The position numbers and the translations under genes are program-made. A DNA stretch of 39,160 nt, taken from positions 1-39,160 of the forward strand of contig JAETNR010000043.1 in NCBI GenBank assembly GCA_021772055.1. Direction: 5' to 3'. The DNA comes from Blautia sp. GTDB lineage: Bacteria > Bacillota > Clostridia > Lachnospirales > Lachnospiraceae. Position 1 is the stretch's first letter. Every line of letters starts with the position of its first letter. Below are positions 34,167 through 39,160 of the stretch, piece by piece. The notes beneath the pieces are model-generated. The model worked only from the letters and a program-made list of their open reading frames with translations, ran no database searches and had not been told where the DNA came from.

Positions 34167-34426
34167 AAAAAAAGAAGCCTCTCAATCCCTCACAAGGGAC
34201 CGAACTGCTTCGGCGGTACCACCCTAATTAGCATCGGAAAAACATCCTCTGCTCTCTCTATTTCCCCTAACGCAGGAATGACGCCGTACTTCAATTGTAC
34301 GGGGCTCCGAGGCCGGTTCCACGATTCACGCACAGGATCCTCACACCATACGGATCCCTCTCTGGGATTGCTCCTCATGTACTATTCTCTTCATCGCCGT
34401 AATGAGTTTACTCATTCATTTCGTTA
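34167..34426 (-). promoter_or_regulatory. T-box riboswitch leader of proS
   Basis: Minus strand: the canonical T-box AGGGTGGTACCGC lies at 34225-34213. A terminator follows, with arms GAAGC/GCTTC (34174-34178 and 34207-34211), an inner TCCCT/AGGGA and a T-run at 34167-34173. The 5' part (about 34230-34410) has the length and GGTGTGAG and GTGAATCGTGGAACC features of a Stem I. A proline codon CCG at 34316-34314 is a plausible specifier but was not proved by folding. Uncharged tRNA bound here would stabilise the antiterminator. Confidence 0.92.
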
Positions 34427-34432
34427 GAAACT

Positions 34433-34461
34433 ATTCTATGCGAAATCCCGGAAAGTGTCAA
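34433..34461 (-). promoter_or_regulatory. Promoter of the proS T-box unit
   Basis: Minus strand: perfect -35 TTGACA (34456-34461), 17-base spacer, -10 TAGAAT (34433-34438). Transcription should begin near 34426, just before the T-box Stem I. The -35 lies 22 bases from the foldback element. Confidence 0.8.
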
Positions 34462-34483
34462 GTACCTTTCTGCAGGGAATTTT

Positions 34484-34776
34484 GAAAGCCCCCGGGCTCG
34501 GCTGCATATCATGGGAGGGGGAGGCGGAACGTGTTCCTGTCTATGTGGGCTGCATTTGCAGGAGCCTTAGAAACAGTTTGTTTTCTGTTCTTCTGCGTTG
34601 TTCAGAAAATCCGTGCTGTCTGAGCCGTCAGGCGAGTTCACGGATTTTCTGAACACTTTTAGCAGAAGTGCAGGAAACTTACTGTTTCTTATGCTCCGAA
34701 ACCGCAGCCCACATAGACAGGAACACGTTCCGCCTCCCCCTCCCATGATATGCAGCCGAGCCCGGGGGCTTTCCCT
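34484..34776. mobile_element. Large foldback (palindromic) element, MITE-like
   Basis: Two 70-base arms (34484-34553 and 34704-34773) are perfect inverted copies. The inverted repeat continues inward with mismatches to a second perfect block (34600-34615 with 34639-34654) around a 23-base loop. Ends read GAAAGCCCCCGGGCTCGG and its complement. The word GAATTTT abuts the left arm (34477-34483) and recurs 3 bases beyond the right arm (34777-34783), possibly a target duplication. There is no coding content: the small frames in it mirror each other because of the palindrome. As RNA at the end of the dCMP deaminase transcript it would fold into one very long hairpin. Whether it is a mobile element, an RNA or a DNA structure is not known. 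Confidence 0.8.
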
Positions 34777-34784
34777 GAATTTTC

Positions 34785-35276
34785 TCACACGGAAAAGGAA
34801 ATCTCCCTTCCTGTACGGTTGTATTTATAGTATCTTACCCCTGCTGCATCCAGCATACGCTTGGATGCTATCACAGACGGCGTCTCTGCGTATTTGTCAG
34901 AATCGTATACAACGGTTTTGATTCCTGCCTGGATGATAGCTTTTGCGCACTCGTTACAGGGAAAGAGAGACACGTAAAGTTTGGCTCCCTCAAGGCTGCC
35001 GCCCCGGTAATTCAGAATCGCGTTCAGCTCGCTGTGGGTCACATAAAGGTACTTGGTATCCAGTGCCTCCCCCTCTCTTGCCCAGGGGAATTCATCATCA
35101 GAGCATCCAATGGGAAATCCGTTATAGCCCATGGATAAGATTTTATTATCCTGACTTACAATGCAGGCGCCCACCTGGGAGTTTGGATCCTTGGAGCGCA
35201 TCCCGGACAAAATGGCCACTCCCATAAAGTATTCATCCCAGGAAATATGATCTGTTCTTTTAAAATTTTTATCCAT
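34785..35276 (-). CDS. dCMP deaminase family protein (ComEB-like)
   Basis: Deaminates dCMP to dUMP, feeding thymidylate synthesis. The 163 residues have the zinc site of the cytidine deaminase superfamily: HSE (H81-S82-E83; Ser where Ala is more common) and PCNEC (106-110). The substrate-side segments VGACIV and GYNGFPIG are also present. I start at the ATG at 35276, preceded by GGGAGGAG; a TTG at 35291 would contain that site. The stop codon lies one base from the putative right target duplication of the foldback element. It is the third gene of a sua5-rpiB-dCMP deaminase run with gaps of 26 and 39 bases. Confidence 0.93.
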   Translation of the reverse strand: MDKNFKRTDHISWDEYFMGVAILSGMRSKDPNSQVGACIVSQDNKILSMGYNGFPIGCSDDEFPWAREGEALDTKYLYVTHSELNAILNYRGGSLEGAKLYVSLFPCNECAKAIIQAGIKTVVYDSDKYAETPSVIASKRMLDAAGVRYYKYNRTGREISFSV

Positions 35277-35315
35277 AAAAACTCCTCCCAATTACCGTGG
35301 GGCATACTATTCTCT

Positions 35316-35747
35316 TCAGTCTGTCTCCATCTGGCTGATTCGGTTCATATGGCGTTCTGCGCCGGAAAACGGGGTATTCAGGAAAGTATCCACGATCTTC
35401 AGCGCAAGCCCCGGACCCACCACTCTGCCGCCAAGGGCCAGTACGTTGGCATCATTATGCGCTCTTGTAGCTTCTGCGCAGAAACAGTCTGTACAAAGTG
35501 CCGCACGGATTCCCTTAAATTTATTTGCTGTAATGGAAATTCCAATGCCGGTCCCGCAGATCAAAATTCCCTTTTCACATTCACCGCTTAAGATAGATCT
35601 TGCCACCTTTTTTGCATAGACCGGATAATCCACCGCTTCCGTACTGTCGCAGCCGAAATCAAGGTACTCGATTCCTTTTTCCTCCAGATATTTTTTAATC
35701 TCCTGTTTTAATTCATAACCGCCATGATCACATCCTAATGCCAGCAT
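35316..35747 (-). CDS. rpiB: Ribose 5-phosphate isomerase B
   Basis: Interconverts ribose 5-phosphate and ribulose 5-phosphate in the pentose phosphate pathway. The 143-residue protein begins LALGCDHGGYELK. It holds the catalytic Cys in ICGTGIGISITANKFKGIRA (C64) and the ring-opening His in TRAHNDANVLALGGR (H97), as in E. coli RpiB. AGGAGG is seven bases from the ATG. It lies between sua5 and the dCMP deaminase gene on one transcript. Related galactose-6-phosphate isomerase subunits are the only alternative, and neither the context nor the single gene supports them. Confidence 0.95.
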   Translation of the reverse strand: MLALGCDHGGYELKQEIKKYLEEKGIEYLDFGCDSTEAVDYPVYAKKVARSILSGECEKGILICGTGIGISITANKFKGIRAALCTDCFCAEATRAHNDANVLALGGRVVGPGLALKIVDTFLNTPFSGAERHMNRISQMETD

Positions 35748-35773
35748 GTTTCTTCCTCCTCTATTCCTTTCGC

Positions 35774-36826
35774 TTATGATACGGAAATAATCTTATGCCC
35801 CGCTGCCTTTAAAAGCCGGTTCATAATAGCCTGCCCGATTCTGGGGGTATAAAAAGCTTCTGAATATATTGCACACACATTGCAATGGTCAAACTCCCTC
35901 AGCACTTCAAAAAGATGATGTCCGATGGAATCTTCATCCTCCCTGCTTCCGATGCTCTTCACAATGCCCGCAGGATATTTTCCTGCTGTTTCATCTGTTG
36001 CAATGATTCCCACCTGCATTCCCAGTTCTTTTGCCTCTGCTGCAAACCGGTTGATTTCCCGAAGCACTGCCGCCTCTTCCCCTTCCACAATGGTCAGGTC
36101 AGCCTTTGGGGCATAATGACGGTATTTCATGCCGGGAGCCTTTGGCCGCACATTGCTGTCCGTGATCAAAAGTCCCTTATCCATCCGCACTTCTCCCAGA
36201 ATCTCCTGAAGCATTTCCAGAGAAATATAGCCCGGCCGCAGCACAACCGGGACTTCCTCCGTAAAATCTACAATGGTGGATTCCAGTCCGATGCCCACCT
36301 GTCCGCCGTCAATGATCATATCAATGGCATCCCCCAGGTCCTCCTCCACATGCTCCGCTTTGGTAGGGCTTGGCCTTCCGGAAGTATTGGCACTTGGGGC
36401 AGCCACGAAGCCGCCTGCGGCCTTGATCAGTTCCTGGGCGATCTTATCACTGGGAAAACGCACAGCTACACTGTCCAGCCCGCCGGTGGTTTCCCCCGGG
36501 ACTGCATCTTTTTTTGGTAAGATCATGGTCAGCGGCCCAGGCCAGAAGTGCTCAGCCAGAAGCCTTGCCTTCTCCGGAATCTGCTCTGCGATATCCGCAA
36601 GCCTGTCCATCTCTGCAATATGCACGATCAGAGGGTTATCTGACGGTCTTCCCTTCGCCGCATATATTTTCATAGAGGCCTGAGGATCCAGGGCATTTCC
36701 GCCTAAACCATAAACTGTTTCTGTAGGAAACGCAACCAGTCCCCCTTCCTTTAAAATCCTGCCGGCTTTTTCAATGGCTTCCATATCCATATGGTCCGCC
36801 GACATTTTTACAACCTCTGCCCTCAT
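35774..36826 (-). CDS. sua5: Threonylcarbamoyl-AMP synthase, Sua5 type
   Basis: Makes threonylcarbamoyl-AMP from threonine, bicarbonate and ATP for the t6A37 modification of ANN-reading tRNAs. The 350 residues hold a YrdC domain (GGLVAFPTETVYGLGGNALD, then AKGRPSDNPLIVHI and the GPLTMILPK segment) and a C-terminal Sua5 domain from about residue 210 to the end. They are joined by the ligand-binding linker that ends GMKYRHYAPKA. The first ATG (36826) matches the usual N-terminus of the family. A second at 36805 has AGAGG upstream and cannot be excluded. No convincing promoter is seen in 36827-37018. Confidence 0.94.
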   Translation of the reverse strand: MRAEVVKMSADHMDMEAIEKAGRILKEGGLVAFPTETVYGLGGNALDPQASMKIYAAKGRPSDNPLIVHIAEMDRLADIAEQIPEKARLLAEHFWPGPLTMILPKKDAVPGETTGGLDSVAVRFPSDKIAQELIKAAGGFVAAPSANTSGRPSPTKAEHVEEDLGDAIDMIIDGGQVGIGLESTIVDFTEEVPVVLRPGYISLEMLQEILGEVRMDKGLLITDSNVRPKAPGMKYRHYAPKADLTIVEGEEAAVLREINRFAAEAKELGMQVGIIATDETAGKYPAGIVKSIGSREDEDSIGHHLFEVLREFDHCNVCAIYSEAFYTPRIGQAIMNRLLKAAGHKIISVS

Positions 36827-37018
36827 GCTCCTGCCGCTTCCTTTCTCATCCGTTATACTCCGGTGTACTCACTTTGATGCTTCACTGTCATAAGCTTTGT
36901 TTGTAATCTACATCTTGGTCTATTCTACCACAAAATCTGCATCAAGGGAAGTCCTGTAAAATGAAATCCCTTTACGCCCACACCGGAGCAATACAGGGAT
37001 AAAAATGAAAAATGAAAG

Positions 37019-37044
37019 GCCTCGTCAGATTCCTCTGACGAGGC
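37019..37044 (-). terminator. Terminator of AAA-ATPase copy 2
   Basis: A perfect 11-bp stem GCCTCGTCAGA (37019-37029 with 37034-37044) with a four-base loop. On the minus strand CTTTCATTTTTCATTTTTA follows, so it faces the ATPase gene ending at 37101. Confidence 0.85.
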
Positions 37045-37100
37045 ATACTTTTCCAAAAAAACACGAACCCCGGGTGTTTCCTTTCACAATTACTCAGACC

Positions 37101-38783
37101 TCAATATTTCCTGTGTCTCTCCCGCAGCACCTCTACCTTACACTCATGGCGCTTGTTCTCATCATCTTTGCTATAGGCAATTCCAACAGCAAGGATGCGT
37201 CCCGTGTACTCCGGGATTTCCCCGAACTTTCCCTCAAAGCGGAGTGCATACTGCCGATCCTTGATCTGCTGGATTGCTTCCTCTGCTGTGTGGTTTACTT
37301 TCAGTTCGATGATGATACAGTCATCATTTTTCACAAACGGATAGAAAATCATATCCACATATCCGACTCTGGCCTTGTCTTCACGTTCAATACGGTAGGA
37401 ACCACGCGCCTGCAAATAAACCAGCTTTATGACCGATGCCAGTTCTGCCTCTGTGTTATAACCCAAAAGAGGGCTCTCTGTATTATGGACAAATTGCAAT
37501 ATCTCCATCATGGTTTCCGTATCCCCGGCCTTCGTTGCCGCAAGCATTCGTCCGGATTCTTTTGTAAGGCGGTAAACATTTCCAAGAGAAGCCTCCCTCT
37601 GCACCATTTCTGCGAATTTGTCCATCAGTTCCTTATTTGGGATAGAGACGCATCCATTCTCATAATTTAGGAATCCATAAACCACCATTGCGGAAAAAAT
37701 CTCGTCCCGCGTCTTTAACTCCATCGATGTAGCCGCATACTCCTGGACTTTAGCTGGTACGGGAGTGCCGGAAATCAGCAGGCCAACATCCTCTTTTACT
37801 TCATCTACATTCGCTCCGACATAATAAAATAACTCATCATATGGTCCTGAACTGGTCCAGTAATTACCGAGATTATTATTTTCTAAAGATAAAACCACTG
37901 AGCGGGGATTGTACACACGTTCTCCTGATTTGGTATGGTAACCATCATACCAAGTACGCAGTCCCTCACGTGTCACTTCTCTATGATCACCCCATCGTTT
38001 CAAATAACGTGCATAAAGTTCATCCACCTCACTGTCTGTAAAGCCAAAAAAACCGCTGTACCTTTCTTCTGTGACCATCGTATACTCACAAAACATATTC
38101 AATTCCGAGCCGCTGGAATATTTTGCAATTGGCAAAATACCTGTCATATAGGCCATCTCCACATAGGCTTTATCTTTTAGCAGATTGCTGAGAAATTTTG
38201 TAAAACCAGCCTTATCTTTTTCTGTAGCAAAATCCTGATGATAAATATAATCCCATTCATCCAGCACAAAGATAAATTTCTCTCCATCACAGTACTCATG
38301 AACCTTCGTCAGTGCATCCCATATGGCATCTGTTTCTCTTATTTTCACATTTGGGTATGCCATAATCAGGTCATCTAAAAGCAAGGACTTTATTCGTCCA
38401 ATATACTGTGCATACGTTGTAACCTCATCCGGTATTCCATTAAACATGATATGAATTACATTGTGCTTATTCAGGTGTCTCTCAAACCAGTCAAACTTTG
38501 ATACTTTCAAATTACGGAAAAGCCTGCCGCTGTCCGCCCCCTTTCCAAAGTAGGAGGCGATCATGTTCGCCATAACCGTCTTACCAAAGCGGCGCGGTCT
38601 AGTAATTGCCACGTACTTCTGGCCCTTGCCTCGGTTGGTGCCTGACCGCTCAAATAAATTCTCCTTCACTTCTACAATCTGTACAAGTTCAGCAAGTATC
38701 TCGGTTTTATCCACATAATAAGTTGACGCATAATCCTCGCAGAATAAACTGTACGCGCTCCGGCTATTTAAATAAACGCCCAT
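37101..38783 (-). CDS. AAA-ATPase with C-terminal PD-(D/E)XK nuclease-like domain (copy 2)
   Basis: A 560-residue paralogue of the protein at 30879-32525, with the same order: YLNSRSAYSLFCEDYAS, VDKTEILAELV, Walker A TRPRRFGKTVMANMIASYF (61-79), Walker B-like KFIFVLDEWDYIY, WYDGYHTKSGERVYNPRSV and a nuclease-like end RVGYVDMIFYP, then CIIIELKVNHTAEEAIQQI. It differs mainly by a 13-residue insert before Walker A (about 44-56, LFERSGTNRGKGQ). Start at 38783 with AGGAG close upstream. Function of the family is unknown. It follows a PD-(D/E)XK transposase-like gene, which fits the spread of such genes in gut Firmicutes. Confidence 0.85.
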   Translation of the reverse strand: MGVYLNSRSAYSLFCEDYASTYYVDKTEILAELVQIVEVKENLFERSGTNRGKGQKYVAITRPRRFGKTVMANMIASYFGKGADSGRLFRNLKVSKFDWFERHLNKHNVIHIMFNGIPDEVTTYAQYIGRIKSLLLDDLIMAYPNVKIRETDAIWDALTKVHEYCDGEKFIFVLDEWDYIYHQDFATEKDKAGFTKFLSNLLKDKAYVEMAYMTGILPIAKYSSGSELNMFCEYTMVTEERYSGFFGFTDSEVDELYARYLKRWGDHREVTREGLRTWYDGYHTKSGERVYNPRSVVLSLENNNLGNYWTSSGPYDELFYYVGANVDEVKEDVGLLISGTPVPAKVQEYAATSMELKTRDEIFSAMVVYGFLNYENGCVSIPNKELMDKFAEMVQREASLGNVYRLTKESGRMLAATKAGDTETMMEILQFVHNTESPLLGYNTEAELASVIKLVYLQARGSYRIEREDKARVGYVDMIFYPFVKNDDCIIIELKVNHTAEEAIQQIKDRQYALRFEGKFGEIPEYTGRILAVGIAYSKDDENKRHECKVEVLRERHRKY

Positions 38784-38839
38784 TCTCTCCTCACACTCCC
38801 ATTCTTCATAAGCGTATCACTCGGCGGTTCCCTCCACTC

Positions 38840-39160
38840 TTACTCCGACTTCAGTATTTCCTGTATATCTCCAAGCGGCAGCCCAATCATCTGCGCAATT
38901 TCTTCATCACTTTTTCCGCCCTGATACTTCAGGCGAAAGATTTTGACCTGCTGGTTCGCTTTCAGTGTATTCTGTCGCTCTTCCTCACGACCATCTTCAA
39001 ATCCCTCCTGATAACTGATCTCTTTTTCATTGGAGATATGCAGATTCTCATCATATTCTTCCAGGATCATTTTCGTCACCTCCGCTTTGTTTCCAAGCAG
39101 GATATCCCTCAGAATCCCTTTCGCAATACAGCTATCCACCGCTGCCTCCACGGCTTCCTT
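38840..39160 (-). CDS. C-terminal part of a Rpn/PD-(D/E)XK nuclease-family transposase-like protein (partial)
   Basis: Only the last 106 residues are in the window; the gene begins beyond the right edge. The segment EAVDSCIAKGILRDILLGNK-type start, here seen as AAVDSCIAKGILRDILLGN, then AEVTKMILEEYDE, is the standard tail of the Rpn family, whose nuclease domain would be in the missing part. A coiled region (SYQEGFEDGREEERQNTLKA) and a C-terminal helix-turn-helix-like stretch (KSDEEIAQMIGLPLGDIQEI) complete it. Rpn proteins promote RecA-independent recombination in E. coli. An internal ATG at 39151 is not taken as the start because the frame stays open to the edge. Confidence 0.75.
   Translation of the reverse strand, partial: KEAVEAAVDSCIAKGILRDILLGNKAEVTKMILEEYDENLHISNEKEISYQEGFEDGREEERQNTLKANQQVKIFRLKYQGGKSDEEIAQMIGLPLGDIQEILKSE

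Noticed and set aside
34190..34378. A 62-codon minus-strand frame upstream of proS
   Set aside because: It overlaps the T-box leader, whose conserved RNA sequence explains the region.
34455..34921. Small frames on both strands (about 65-107 codons) in the foldback region
   Set aside because: They translate to mirror-image peptides because the DNA is palindromic, and they have no ribosome site.
1..39160. CRISPR arrays, tRNA genes, insertion-sequence transposases with terminal repeats, prophage genes
   Set aside because: Looked for on both strands and not seen, apart from the Rpn-type fragment at the right edge and the foldback element.

Overview
The window reads as a chromosome segment of a Gram-positive, spore-forming gut anaerobe of the Lachnospiraceae, most like Blautia. 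The grounds are gene order and protein character only: a spore cluster in the order hup-rqcP-yabP-yabQ-divIC-spoIIE-tilS-hpt-ftsH, strong AGGAGG ribosome sites, frequent TTG/GTG starts, a T-box ahead of proS, an archaeal-type ProRS, and many glycoside hydrolases with a YesMN-type two-component system. No rRNA or tRNA gene lies inside the window. Only the two genes at about 0.5-3.6 kb are on the plus strand; everything from 3.6 kb on is read leftwards.

Layout. (1) 1-495: three leftward promoters with exact 17-base spacers and a short leader, probably the front of an rRNA operon lying off the left edge. (2) 0.5-3.6 kb, plus strand: a MATE exporter and a GH13 alpha-glucosidase, closed by a terminator. 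(3) 3.6-15.4 kb, minus strand: a plant-glycoside locus. In transcription order it holds an oxidoreductase, a GH120 beta-xylosidase-like beta-helix protein, a YesM-type kinase, a YesN-type regulator, a sugar-binding protein, two permeases and a GH78 alpha-L-rhamnosidase. The regulators probably sense an imported rhamnose/xylose-decorated oligosaccharide or glycoside, the transporter brings it in, and the two signal-less hydrolases trim it in the cytoplasm. (4) 15.5-18.6 kb: glycolytic class II aldolase and a GH13 neopullulanase/cyclomaltodextrinase-type enzyme.

(5) 18.8-26.6 kb: the conserved spore/housekeeping block. spoIIE has a perfect -35 and -10 held 21 bases apart with Spo0A-box-like sites, as in the Bacillus spoIIE/spoIIG promoters, and tilS, hpt and ftsH lie downstream of it. 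yabP has a sigma-E-like promoter. (6) 26.6-30.9 kb: phosphoglucomutase, a CotS-like spore coat pseudokinase and the CCA-adding enzyme. (7) 30.9-34.5 kb: an AAA-ATPase/PD-(D/E)XK protein, then proS with its T-box leader and promoter. (8) 34.48-34.78 kb: a 293-bp foldback element with perfect 70-bp arms and possible 7-bp target duplications; this is the most unusual object in the window. (9) 34.8-36.8 kb: dCMP deaminase, RpiB and the threonylcarbamoyl-AMP synthase Sua5. (10) 37.1-39.2 kb: a second copy of the AAA-ATPase family and the tail of a PD-(D/E)XK transposase-like protein cut by the right edge.
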